Source: an uncultured Gammaproteobacteria bacterium (GTDB lineage: Bacteria > Pseudomonadota > Gammaproteobacteria > HK1). Taken from it: 64,000 nt of DNA. Positions 36,571-44,836 of the stretch are shown here, in pieces. Location: NCBI GenBank assembly GCA_947258715.1, contig CAMYJH010000006.1:124001-188000 (forward strand). Reading direction: 5' to 3'. The translations under genes and the position numbers were made by a program. The first letter of the stretch is position 1; each line of letters opens with the position of its first letter. The notes below the pieces were generated by a model. The model ran no database searches. It saw only the letters and a list, made by a program, of their open reading frames with translations, and had not been told where the DNA came from.

Positions 36571-36895
36571 TCCGAAGGCCGTCGGCCAGTGAGGAATGGA
36601 TGATGAACACCTTGTCGAGCCGCGCCAACTCGAGCACGCGCATCGCTGACTGGCTTACCTGGGCCAGAGCGAAAGTCGTTTTGGTTTTGCGCGCAGACTG
36701 GTGCGCCTCCACAAGGCTGGCAACGCCCGAGCTGTCGATGTATGTAACCCGGGACATGTCCACCAGCACGGGTCGCTTCGCGCCTACACAATCCAGCAGC
36801 ACATCTCTCACTCTTGGCGAGCTTTCGAGATCCACGTCGCCGGATAGTGCAACGACCGCGATGCCGTCCTGTTCTCTTACCTCACAGTTCACCAT
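36560..36895 (-). CDS. STAS domain protein (SpoIIAA/MlaB type)
   Basis: A 111-residue single STAS domain. IAVVALSGDVDLESSPRVRDVL and RPVLVDMSRVTYIDSSGVASLVEA include the conserved D.S.. phospho-acceptor region (Ser in DSSG) of anti-sigma factor antagonists. In E. coli Mla the STAS subunit MlaB binds MlaF; SpoIIAA-like proteins instead bind HPK-type kinases. Here the next gene upstream encodes an RsbW-type ATPase, so both roles are possible. It overlaps the permease gene by 11 bases. Confidence 0.9.
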   Translation of the reverse strand: MVNCEVREQDGIAVVALSGDVDLESSPRVRDVLLDCVGAKRPVLVDMSRVTYIDSSGVASLVEAHQSARKTKTTFALAQVSQSAMRVLELARLDKVFIIHSSLADGLRNAG

Positions 36896-36901
36896 CGCCT
36901 G

Positions 36902-37372
36902 TTACTCGATTCGCTTTACCATCCACAGACGGTTGCCGGCACCGTCCGGCGGCGTGCGGAAGCGCGCATCGTCCATACACTCGGAGATGAAATGGATGCC
37001 GAGCCCCCCGGGCCTCAATTCTTCCAGCGACCTCGGCTTGACCTTCGAAACGTCGACGGGATCGGCAAAATCAATAATATTGAACGCGATTCGATCCCCC
37101 TCGCGGCGGATGTCAACGAGAATTTCCCCGTTCGGACGTCCGCCGTAGGCGTGGCGTATGACATTCTGGCAGGCCTCATCCACGGCAATGACGATATCGC
37201 GGACGCAGTTCTCACTGCAGCCGCACAGATCCGCGGCTTCTCCGACAACCGCGCGCACCAGTCGCAGCGCCTCGGGGCGGGAATCAATCCTGATCTGAAC
37301 GATGCGCTTCCCGTCTAGCCTGGCGCGCCCACTCGACCCACGTTTGTCGGTTTGTTTCTTAGCTTCCGCCAT
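36902..37372 (-). CDS. RsbW/SpoIIAB-like HATPase (anti-sigma kinase type)
   Basis: A 156-residue protein with a GHKL ATPase domain: CVRDIVIAVDEACQNVIRHAYGG (N-box, Asn in CQNVIRHAY), IIDFADPVD (G1-like) and PGGLGIHFISECMDD (G2). This is the RsbW family, which phosphorylates STAS antagonists and sequesters sigma factors. A basic tail precedes the domain. It is the first gene of the operon, seven bases before the STAS gene. No sigma factor gene is nearby. ATG 37372 is preferred to a longer start at 37444. Confidence 0.88.
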   Translation of the reverse strand: MAEAKKQTDKRGSSGRARLDGKRIVQIRIDSRPEALRLVRAVVGEAADLCGCSENCVRDIVIAVDEACQNVIRHAYGGRPNGEILVDIRREGDRIAFNIIDFADPVDVSKVKPRSLEELRPGGLGIHFISECMDDARFRTPPDGAGNRLWMVKRIE

Positions 37373-37609
37373 ACCGTCCGCGCACGCCGCTGAGCCTGGT
37401 GAGAGAAGCTGCCGCCGTGAAAGCCGCCCCGCGGTAGAACTCAATTGCCCGAAGCCGCAGGCGGACTACGCCGAGATTCAAATTCATGAAAGGCAATATG
37501 CCTCCTTTAACCGCGGCGGTAAACAAGGCCTGCGTCCGCGACGCTTCGCCCGCGACGAAAGCTCTTTCATCCCCGCTCTCCGGTCAGGATTTGCAGAGGA
37601 ACAATTCAG

Positions 37610-38030
37610 ATGACCAGGATCAGCATATCAACCGATGTCAACCTGCCCGCTGGTGCGGTACGGAAGCTGATCGGTGGATTCAGCACCGAGCCAGAACAGC
37701 AGTCGGCGCTATAGGAAAGCCCCATCGGGGTGGAGGGAGAAGGCTCACTTCGGCTCCGCCTCGCCGCGGAGGCGCTATCGTCGAAGGACTGGAACCAGCC
37801 GACGACGACGAACGGCTATACAGCGACGTTGTCGTCCACAGCCCAGTCCGGGTATCCGATTACAACGCGACGATCTGGCTATTCGGCTAAGGCGACGAAA
37901 AAGTGAGCGTAGCGGAATGGTGGAGCCTCGTTCACCCTTTGCTGCCTCGCGAAGCTAAGCGAGTGAAGTGATCCAAGGCATCTACGCCATCGGGTTCGGA
38001 AATCTGAAGAAGATATTTGCCGGCAGATGA
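37610..38030 (+). pseudogene. Decayed SRPBCC (polyketide cyclase/dehydrase-like) gene
   Basis: Three frames together spell an SRPBCC protein in order. From ATG 37610 (AGAGGA upstream) come ISTDVNLPAGAVRKLIGGF, a TAG at 37712, then ESPIGVEGEGSLRLRLA. A second frame continues GGAIVEGLEPADDDERLYSD and SPVRVSDYNATIWLFG to a TAA at 37888, then VSVAEWWSLV. A third frame ends VIQGIYAIGFGNLKKIF at TGA 38028. Intact relatives read LPAD.VW.LIGGF, GGTIVE.L...D, Y.ATL, VEW.S.F and GIY..GFDNLKK in one frame. At least one frameshift and two stops make it non-functional. The 165 bases before it hold nothing recognisable. Confidence 0.72.
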
Positions 38031-38043
38031 AAGGCGATCACGA

Positions 38044-39003
38044 TCAACCGATGATCCCGGCAGCAATGAAGGCGACAAGCACTAAGTAGACCCCACGCGG
38101 CAGCCACTCGGATACAAGGTCAAGACGGTCCTCGAAGCCTTTTCGAAGCGATACCGCGATCCGTTCGAGACCGTCTACGAGGCGACCGGCTTGCTCCGAG
38201 GTCGAGGCGATGGCGAACTCTTCCGCATCGAGAACGCCCGCGCTTCTCAAGGCGCTGCTCAAGCCCACTTGCTCGAGTCGGGGCAGCGCAGAAGCGTAGA
38301 CGCTGCGGGCCGCTGGGTTGGTCAGAGCATCCAGCGCCGCCTCAAGCGCGTCCTTGACCGGCAGTCCAGCGTGCAGCAACAAACTCAGGCCCTCTACAAG
38401 CTGCAGCCGGGTCGCGTGGCCAAGGGCCGGGGCTAAAAAGGGCACCCGCAGTCCCAGACGGCCTGTGGCCGGGGACACGCCCTGCGCCGCGGTCCGGCGA
38501 ACAAGTCGCGAGCCCAAGCCCGCCAGTACGACCAGCACGGTGACGGGACCGAAGGTGCGCCAGAGGAATTCCTCCGCCCCAATGCGTCCCGCCAGCAGGG
38601 ACGGCAGCGGCAACAGAAACAAAGCCAGCACAAAAACGAACAGCGGCAGCATCATGCGGCTGCGCAGCTTGCCGAACACTCTCGCCCGGTGGTCGTAGGC
38701 AGCGGCGAGCAGAGCCGACGCCCGAGCCACGGTGCCGCTGCGCTCAGCCAGGCGCATCAGCCCGCGGTCCCACGCGGTGAAAAGCCCAGAGCGGCTTCCC
38801 GCCGCGGTCAGCGAGGCGCCGCCGGCAATGGAAGCGGACATTCCGCGGAAGCGATGGGCATGGCCGGAGCCCAGCAGATCGGTCATGGCGGCGACGGCGC
38901 GGTCCGGGGGCACCCCAGCATCCTCGAGTCTTGCCAGAGCGCGAAATAGGGTCGCGCGCTGAGCGCTGCTCAACAGCGCGGGCTTCAATGATGGAGGGGC
39001 CAA
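38044..39003 (-). CDS. Orphan GspF/PilC-like type II secretion F protein
   Basis: A 319-residue membrane protein with two T2SS-F domains: LFRALARLEDAGVPPDRAV and LVEGLSLLLHAGLPVKDAL. About three hydrophobic helices follow the family pattern (LPLFVFVLALFLLPL; VTVLVVLAGLGSRLV; YLVLVAFIAAGII). GspF/PilC is the inner-membrane platform of type II secretion and type IV pili. It is shorter than GspF (about 400 residues), and no GspE/PilB ATPase, pseudopilin or secretin gene is nearby. It could serve a minimal system located elsewhere or be a relic. It converges with the SRPBCC pseudogene, ending 13 bases away. Confidence 0.83.
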   Translation of the reverse strand: MAPPSLKPALLSSAQRATLFRALARLEDAGVPPDRAVAAMTDLLGSGHAHRFRGMSASIAGGASLTAAGSRSGLFTAWDRGLMRLAERSGTVARASALLAAAYDHRARVFGKLRSRMMLPLFVFVLALFLLPLPSLLAGRIGAEEFLWRTFGPVTVLVVLAGLGSRLVRRTAAQGVSPATGRLGLRVPFLAPALGHATRLQLVEGLSLLLHAGLPVKDALEAALDALTNPAARSVYASALPRLEQVGLSSALRSAGVLDAEEFAIASTSEQAGRLVDGLERIAVSLRKGFEDRLDLVSEWLPRGVYLVLVAFIAAGIIG

Positions 39004-39090
39004 ATCGTGCTCGCTACGGCCACCGTAATTAAACGGCAGCAGCGCGGACCTGGCGAAAATCCGGGTCCGGGGGGCAATGGAAGCGACGGG

Positions 39091-39402
39091 TTACTTGGAA
39101 GCGCTTTTGGGGTTGAAGCGATCGAGGGGGATCCACTCCCCTTCCTGCTCGTACTCGATGCCGCTGCACCCATTCTCGACTCCATAGTCGTCCAGCGGCT
39201 CCCGGCCCTCGAACTCACCGAGGATGTAGCCGGTGAACTGCGTCTCCCCGGCGTCGTTGAGCAGCCGAAAATGCTCACCGTGGATGATAATCATGTCGAA
39301 TCGAGCCCGGTTCTCCGCCCCGCTGGGCCCGATTTTCCCCACCGCGTCGCTGCTGTCGCCAAGCACCGTATCGCGGGTAACAATCCAGGTGTATTTACTC
39401 AT
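39091..39402 (-). CDS. Conserved hypothetical protein
   Basis: A 103-residue cytoplasmic protein beginning SKYTWIVTRDTVLGDSS, with VGKIGPSGA, a FRLLNDAGETQFTGYILGEF strand region and EPLDDYGVENGCSGIEY. It resembles small conserved hypotheticals from environmental proteobacteria with a similar start (KYTW.VT.D) and G.EPLDD.G motif, function unknown. It is acidic, with no signal peptide or membrane helix. It is 87 bases upstream of the GspF-like gene in the same direction. About 390 bases upstream (39403-39795) hold no gene that I can recognise. Confidence 0.72.
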   Translation of the reverse strand: MSKYTWIVTRDTVLGDSSDAVGKIGPSGAENRARFDMIIIHGEHFRLLNDAGETQFTGYILGEFEGREPLDDYGVENGCSGIEYEQEGEWIPLDRFNPKSASK

Positions 39403-39795
39403 GGCCTATGTGTGAATGTCCCGATTCTGGCTTCAGCCCGTGGTTTACGTGGAGTTCGCGACGATCAGCACGCCGCTGTGCTGTGGTCAAAGCAGTTCGG
39501 CTCGACCGCTGGCAAATTCACGATCTTATTGTCTTCCCCGGTCCCGCGTTCGCCAAATATCAGGCCAGACCTGAGCCGCGAATGAGCGCAGCGTTCCAAC
39601 AGCCAGCCGTTCCATCGGCTTGGGGATTGTTCTTCTTATTCCGCCGCGGTCGAAAATCAGCCGATTAACCTTATTACTAGTACCTCAGCCAAGCGCAAGG
39701 CGCAAGCGCAGATTTCACACTTTTGACCGCGCCTTTAATGCCGCCGGCGCGACTACTATCATTTTCTCCGTTACACCCTTCGTTCACGGGTCTAA

Positions 39796-40527
39796 ATGCC
39801 GGGTCCCACACGTATACTAATTGTCGACGACGATCCACAAGTGGGTCGGCTGCTTTCCCGCTATCTCGAGCGCGAGGGATTCACCATCCAGGTCGCGCAC
39901 AGCGCTAATCAAATGCGAGCCGCCCTGAAGGGCTTTCCCGCAGATCTGCTGATTCTCGACCTCGGTCTCCCCGGGGATGATGGGTTTACGCTGACCCGGG
40001 AGATCCGCCGCGATTCAAGCGTCGGAATCATTATCCTGACGGACAAGGACGAGCCGGTGGATCGCGTCGTCGGCCTGGAGCTGGGCGCCGACGACTACGT
40101 CACCAAGCCCTTTGATGAGCGAGAGCTGCTGGCGCGCATTCGCACCGTGCTCAGGAGAACCCAAAATCGGTCTCCGTGTAGGGTGGCGCAGCCCGGCTCG
40201 GAGCAGCCACCCGCGGTGCGATTTGCCGAATGGCGCCTGGACCTGGGCGCGCGTGAGCTAATATCCCAAAGCGGCGAAGCCGTGGAGCTCACCAGCATGG
40301 AATTCGAACTGCTGTCAGTTCTGATCAGCAATCCGAACCGCGTCATGTCACGGGATCAGCTTCTGGAGCGCTGCACAGGCAGAAGTTGGGATCCTTTTGA
40401 CCGTGCCATCGACACGCTGATGGTCAAGCTGCGACGAAAACTCGAATCTGATCCCAAACACCCGCAGATCATTAAAACGGTGCGCGGCGCGGGCTATGTT
40501 TTCACTCCCACTGTGCAGCGTGCGTGA
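39796..40527 (+). CDS. OmpR/PhoB family response regulator (orphan)
   Basis: A 243-residue two-domain regulator. The receiver (about 5-118) has acidic DDD, phospho-Asp in LILDLGLPG, switch Thr/Ser in ILTDKD and Lys in VTKPF. The winged-helix output (about 140-238) has LTSMEFELLSVLISNPNRVMSRDQLLE and RAIDTLMVKLRRKLE...IKTVRGAGYVF. No histidine kinase gene is adjacent on either side. The region downstream up to tRNA-Thr (40528-40854) holds no recognisable gene. No clear ribosome site precedes ATG 39796. Confidence 0.93.
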   Translation: MPGPTRILIVDDDPQVGRLLSRYLEREGFTIQVAHSANQMRAALKGFPADLLILDLGLPGDDGFTLTREIRRDSSVGIIILTDKDEPVDRVVGLELGADDYVTKPFDERELLARIRTVLRRTQNRSPCRVAQPGSEQPPAVRFAEWRLDLGARELISQSGEAVELTSMEFELLSVLISNPNRVMSRDQLLERCTGRSWDPFDRAIDTLMVKLRRKLESDPKHPQIIKTVRGAGYVFTPTVQRA

Positions 40528-40854
40528 GTTCGCTCACCGGCCAATGATGCCTCGCGGCCAGGCGCCGCTTGAAGGGGTGAACCCGTTGCGAAAAATCATA
40601 AAGCGGATGGTGTTCGATGCGCTGGCGGAAACAAGAACGGATCTAGAGCCTGACGCCGCGGAGCGCGCCGAGACCCTGGCTTCCATGCGCGGACGCCGTA
40701 TTGCCGGGAGACGTCAAGGTGAAACACCTGCGCGGACTTTTGCGCCCGCGCCCCACCGAGCCTGCGGGCATGAAGGCCTGCGCGAAACCGCACCGCGATT
40801 TCCCCGCGGCATCAGCCAAAAAGATACGGCGACCCCGATTGCGCCGTCGGTATT

Positions 40855-40930
40855 TGGTGCCGGCTGTCAGACTCGAACTGACGACCTGATGCTTACAAGG
40901 CAACTGCTCTACCAACTGAGCTAAGCCGGC
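40855..40930 (-). tRNA. tRNA-Thr (anticodon TGT)
   Basis: On the minus strand: acceptor GCCGGCT/AGCCGGC, D arm GCTC...GAGC, anticodon loop CTTGTAA, T arm GTCAG TTCGAGT CTGAC, and encoded CCA. The anticodon TGT reads ACA. The anticodon stem GTTGC/GCATC has one T-T mismatch (positions 28-42), which is unusual but tolerable. It follows the birA-coaX-SPOR genes, where a tRNA cluster is common in Gammaproteobacteria. Confidence 0.95.
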
Positions 40931-40999
40931 AGCTGATTGGAGCACAATCAGCGCTTGGCGCCTGCGACGGCGTGAACGCTGTAGACAGTCCCCAGCATT

Positions 41000-41749
41000 T
41001 TAGGAGCCCGGGCCATCGCGGGCAATTTCACCCGAGACACAGTTGGCTTTGGAAAGCTCCACATCCGGAAATCGCGCGCCGAGGTCATTCGGAGTCAGAC
41101 GTTCGCCCTGTTCGAACCTGACGTCGAACCACGACACCTTTTCGGTGCTGTACCTCGGCATGACCAACGGATCGTAGCCAAGTGCCTCCAGTTCCTGCAG
41201 GCGGCGTTCTAAAGACCTGCGTCGACTGAACACCCCCAGCGAAATCGAGTTAGCCATGTCGCCCTTGGTGACGGCGATGACGTCCTCGATGCCTTGCGCG
41301 CGCATGCGCTCCACCTCCCGGACCGCCTCCTCCTGGCTTGGGAGCGGCGGAAAATAGACCCAGTAGCGTTCCAGCTCGCGTCGTTCGTCCAGGCGCAGAA
41401 CAGGGTCACCGCCCATGGCCACAAGCCAGTCGCGGATGGCCGCAATTTGCGTGTCTTCCTCGAGCGGACCGACGCTGTAGCAGTTCTGGACCGTTATGGC
41501 CGCAGTCGTAGGAGGCGGCAACTTGGACTCAGGCGGCGCCTCCACGGCATCGGGGGGAACAGGTTTCGACGCCGAAATTCGGGCTCGCAGCTTGTCGGCA
41601 CTCGTTTCACTAATCAACAAAAGCCGGTTGACGTGATCGTAGGGTCTAACCGCCTGCTGCGGGGGCGGGGGCGCGTTGGACATCTGGTGATACTGGCGGG
41701 CGAAGAACGCCACGTTCGCAAGCAGCAAAAAATACACCATCCATTTCAT
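41000..41749 (-). CDS. SPOR domain-like inner-membrane protein
   Basis: A 249-residue protein with one N-terminal transmembrane helix (MKWMVYFLLLANVAFFA), a Pro-rich linker, and a C-terminal region (about 100-220) with YWVYFPPLPSQEEAVREVERMRAQG and SLGVFSRRRSLERRLQELEALG. This is the SPOR pattern for binding denuded septal peptidoglycan. It starts inside the last codons of coaX (4-base overlap), so it is translationally coupled. The position after birA-coaX is conserved in many Gammaproteobacteria. Confidence 0.82.
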   Translation of the reverse strand: MKWMVYFLLLANVAFFARQYHQMSNAPPPPQQAVRPYDHVNRLLLISETSADKLRARISASKPVPPDAVEAPPESKLPPPTTAAITVQNCYSVGPLEEDTQIAAIRDWLVAMGGDPVLRLDERRELERYWVYFPPLPSQEEAVREVERMRAQGIEDVIAVTKGDMANSISLGVFSRRRSLERRLQELEALGYDPLVMPRYSTEKVSWFDVRFEQGERLTPNDLGARFPDVELSKANCVSGEIARDGPGS

Positions 41750-42489
41750 TCGATAGCCCCACCAATAACCGCGAGCCCGTAAAGCACCAGGTGAGGCTCG
41801 GTCTTGAACTCGGTGGCCATAAGCGGTCGCAGCAGATCCGCAGCGCCGCCGGTCAGGATCCGCGCGCTGGCGCGCGGGAGAAACGCACCCAACTCCTGCG
41901 ACAACCGATCTATCGCGGCGGCGGCCGCGTAAAGCGTACCGGCGGCCACGCCGTCGGCGGTGCTCTTTGCCAGCACCTCTCGGCTGCGGGAATGGTGCGC
42001 GGGTATCTGGTCCGTGTGCGTCGTCAGCGCCCGACGCATAAGCGTCACCCCGGGCACGATGACGCCGCCCAGATGTTCGCCTCCTTCGGATATCGCGTCC
42101 AGGGTGATGGCGGTACCGCAATCGACCACCACCGCGGCGCCGTCGTGCTTGTGCCGGCAGGCCACCAGCGCGGCCCATCGATCCGCGCCGAGCGTCTCCG
42201 GTCGCGCGTATGCGCAGCGTACTCCAAAGCCTTCCGCCGCAGCGCGAACGCGGACAGCCGCAATTCCCCAGCGCTCGCTCGCCCACCGCTCGAGAATTTT
42301 CCCGGTCGCCGAAGCCCCCACCGAGCAGTATGCGATGGCGGTGGGTTGATGCAGAAGCTTGAAGGCGGCGTCCAGCTCCGCCGGCAGGGTCTCGTCCTGG
42401 TAATCCGCCGCCCCCTGGCCGCTGAGCACCCCGGCCGTCACGCTGGCCCACTTGATACGGCTGTTGCCTATGTCCACCACCAGCATCAC
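41746..42489 (-). CDS. coaX: Type III pantothenate kinase
   Basis: A 247-residue ASKHA-fold kinase for the first step of CoA synthesis. MLVVDIGNSRIKWA gives the phosphate-1 motif. GADRWAALVA, VDCGTAITLDAI (catalytic Asp) and GGVIVPGVTLM complete the family signature. Type III enzymes are not feedback-inhibited by CoA. Overlaps of 4 bases with birA upstream and the SPOR gene downstream show a coupled operon. Confidence 0.96.
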   Translation of the reverse strand: MMLVVDIGNSRIKWASVTAGVLSGQGAADYQDETLPAELDAAFKLLHQPTAIAYCSVGASATGKILERWASERWGIAAVRVRAAAEGFGVRCAYARPETLGADRWAALVACRHKHDGAAVVVDCGTAITLDAISEGGEHLGGVIVPGVTLMRRALTTHTDQIPAHHSRSREVLAKSTADGVAAGTLYAAAAAIDRLSQELGAFLPRASARILTGGAADLLRPLMATEFKTEPHLVLYGLAVIGGAIE

Positions 42490-43466
42490 TCGGGGATCCG
42501 GAGGCTTATTTCACCACTGGTCACTTGGCTGATTCCCGCCTCGCTTTGCAACAACAGGGCACCGTGCTCGCCAACGCCCAGGGAGAGACCGCGCTTGATT
42601 CGGTTTGCTCCCTGGTGCAGCTCGACCTCGCGTCCGCGGGTGACATCGAAACGCCGGAACGATTGTTCAAACGGGGCAAATCCTGCCTCCTCGAATTGCG
42701 GCAGGGCCTTCATCAAGGCGTCGACAACCGTCGCGGCAATGCGGTTCCTTTGCGGCCTTCGGTCAAGCGCGGTGCGCAGGTCGGTCCACGGCTGATCGAT
42801 ACCCAGGTCGTTCAAGTCCTTCATATCGATATTGAGGCCGACACCCACGACTGCATCCCAGGGTCCGGATGCTTCACCGGCGAGCTCGATCAGCACCCCC
42901 CCGAGCTTGCGCCCGCCGTGGACCAGGTCGTTGGGCCACTTGATGCCTATTCCGGCTACGCCCGTGTCCTCGAGCGCGGCGGCAACGGCAACGCCCGCCA
43001 CCAGACTCAGTGCCGGCAGGGCGTCGGCGCCCAGCTGGAAGCGCCACAGCAGCGACAGATAGAGGTTTCTCCCGAACGGCGAGATCCAGCTTCGCCCGCG
43101 GCGGCCGCGGCCTGCGGACTGGGACTCCGCCAGGCAGAGGTACGGGCCCTCGAGCCCGTCTGCGGCCCGCTGCATGAGATAGCGGTTGGTGCTGTCGATG
43201 CGATAAAAGATCTCAACCCCGCGCAGCTTCCTCGCCCGCGACCTTTCGACCCTGGCGAGGATCGCGTCGCGGTCCAACAGCTCCAGCGGCGCCGTCAGGC
43301 GATAGCCTTTTCCCTGCACCGCGTGGACTTCCAGCCCCATGGCCTCCAGCGCCCGGATCTGCTTCCACACTCCGCTGCGCCCGATTCCGATTGCCTCACC
43401 CAACGCCGCGCCCGAATGAAAGCGACCATCGGCAAGCAGGCGCAGCAGGGGATCGAGCTTGTGCAT
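42486..43466 (-). CDS. birA: Bifunctional biotin protein ligase / biotin operon repressor
   Basis: A 326-residue protein with an N-terminal winged-helix domain (about 1-65; SGAALGEAIGIGRSGVWKQIRALE) and a catalytic domain with ESQSAGRGRRGRSW, GIKWPNDLV and KLGGVLIELAGE, followed by the C-terminal SH3-like domain. It biotinylates acetyl-CoA carboxylase BCCP and, by its DNA-binding domain, probably represses bio genes. Those genes are not in the window. Confidence 0.96.
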   Translation of the reverse strand: MHKLDPLLRLLADGRFHSGAALGEAIGIGRSGVWKQIRALEAMGLEVHAVQGKGYRLTAPLELLDRDAILARVERSRARKLRGVEIFYRIDSTNRYLMQRAADGLEGPYLCLAESQSAGRGRRGRSWISPFGRNLYLSLLWRFQLGADALPALSLVAGVAVAAALEDTGVAGIGIKWPNDLVHGGRKLGGVLIELAGEASGPWDAVVGVGLNIDMKDLNDLGIDQPWTDLRTALDRRPQRNRIAATVVDALMKALPQFEEAGFAPFEQSFRRFDVTRGREVELHQGANRIKRGLSLGVGEHGALLLQSEAGISQVTSGEISLRIPE

Positions 43467-43516
43467 CGATCGAGTGTATCAAAAGCATCCCCGGCTCAAG
43501 GCGCGCGGCAGGCATC

Positions 43517-44836
43517 TTACTTCCGCAAAAGACCCTCATCCCTGGGTTGTCGTGATTCAAACCGAGTCAACGCACGGGCCACGATCAGGGTATAGATCAA
43601 ATTCAATACGGCCACGGCGGCGAAAATTTGCGGGATCGACATCCCGACGCCGAGGGCGCCGAGCGTAAGGAGCGCGGACACCACCATGAACAAGGAGTTG
43701 ATGATGTTGTTCGCCGCGATCACCCGGGAGCGTCTGGGAAGCGCGCTGTTGACCTGGACGTAGGTGTAGAGCGGTACGATGAAAACGCCGCCGGAAACAG
43801 CCAGACCGATGAAGCTCACGATAACGGCCTGGTTGCCGGGATGGGCCAGTACCTCTGTGATCCCTTGTAGCGCAGCGCCGGTTTCCTGCGGAGCACCGAG
43901 AAAGAACAACGGACCGAGGCCGAAAACGGTCATACCGATTGCGCCCGCTGAAACCAGGTGAAGATTGATTTTTTTTCCCGAAAGCCAGGCACATAGCAGT
44001 GCGCCCACGCCAATTCCGATGGTGAAACAGGTAAGCAGCATGATGATGACGTTCGGATCTCCGTTGAGCGTATCCCTGCCGTAGGCGGGCAAAAGCTGAA
44101 TGAAGGTGGCGCCTAGAAACCAGAACCACGACACCCCGAGAACTGCTGCCAAGACCCCGGGCGTCTCCCGGGCGTAGGCCATACCGGTGAACATGGAGGA
44201 CCAGGGACCCCGGTCGACGCGCAGCGCCGGCTCCGCCGCGCTGACCCGAGGAACACCCAGGCTTGCGAGCCAGCCGAGCAGCGCCAAGGCGATGACCGCG
44301 CCGCCCACGACCAACGGGCCGGACGCCGGTATGGCGGCGAGCTTTCCGCCCAAAATCATGCCGATGAGTATGGCCGCGAAGGTGGCCATCTGAATCAGAC
44401 CGTTTCCGGCCACCAGCTCCGTGTCGTCAAGCAGCTGCGGAAGAATGCCGTACTTGATCGGGCCAAAGAAGGCCGATTGCGTTCCCATGAGAAATAACAG
44501 CGCAATCAGCATGTTCAAGCTGCCCAGGGCAAAGGCGATCGCGGCCATCAGCATGATGGCGATCTCGGCGAGCTTGACCGCCCGAATGAGCGCCGCTTTT
44601 TCCAGCTTGTCCGCAATCTGACCTGCCCAGGCGGAGAACAGCATGAAGGGAAGAATGAACACGCCCGCACTGAGCGTGACCAGCATCGCGCGTGCCGCCG
44701 CGTCCCGCGCCGCCTCGAAAGTGATGAAAATGATCAACGCGTTCTTGTACACGTTGTCGTTGAACGCCCCGAGAAACTGGGTCGTAAAAAGGGCTGAGAA
44801 CCGCCGTGTCCGCAGCAAGCCGAGCTGGGTCACCAT
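43517..44836 (-). CDS. LplT-like MFS transporter (lysophospholipid flippase type)
   Basis: A 439-residue MFS protein with about twelve helices. The start RRFSALFTTQFLGAFNDNVYKNALIIF and QSAFFGPIKYGILPQLL are hallmarks of LplT and of the N-terminal half of LplT-Aas fusions, which flip lysophospholipids inward for re-acylation. The usual acyltransferase/acyl-ACP synthetase partner is absent as domain or adjacent gene. It overlaps the upstream hydrolase gene by 7 bases. Confidence 0.86.
   Translation of the reverse strand: MVTQLGLLRTRRFSALFTTQFLGAFNDNVYKNALIIFITFEAARDAAARAMLVTLSAGVFILPFMLFSAWAGQIADKLEKAALIRAVKLAEIAIMLMAAIAFALGSLNMLIALLFLMGTQSAFFGPIKYGILPQLLDDTELVAGNGLIQMATFAAILIGMILGGKLAAIPASGPLVVGGAVIALALLGWLASLGVPRVSAAEPALRVDRGPWSSMFTGMAYARETPGVLAAVLGVSWFWFLGATFIQLLPAYGRDTLNGDPNVIIMLLTCFTIGIGVGALLCAWLSGKKINLHLVSAGAIGMTVFGLGPLFFLGAPQETGAALQGITEVLAHPGNQAVIVSFIGLAVSGGVFIVPLYTYVQVNSALPRRSRVIAANNIINSLFMVVSALLTLGALGVGMSIPQIFAAVAVLNLIYTLIVARALTRFESRQPRDEGLLRK

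Noticed and set aside
40562..40924. Plus-strand open frame reading through the tRNA-Thr gene (ending CQTRTDDLMLTRQLLYQLS)
   Set aside because: The C-terminal part is antisense to the tRNA, a well-known false protein; the rest has non-coding composition.
42525..43595. Plus-strand open frame of 356 residues opposite birA
   Set aside because: It is antisense to birA, which has the complete biotin ligase motifs.
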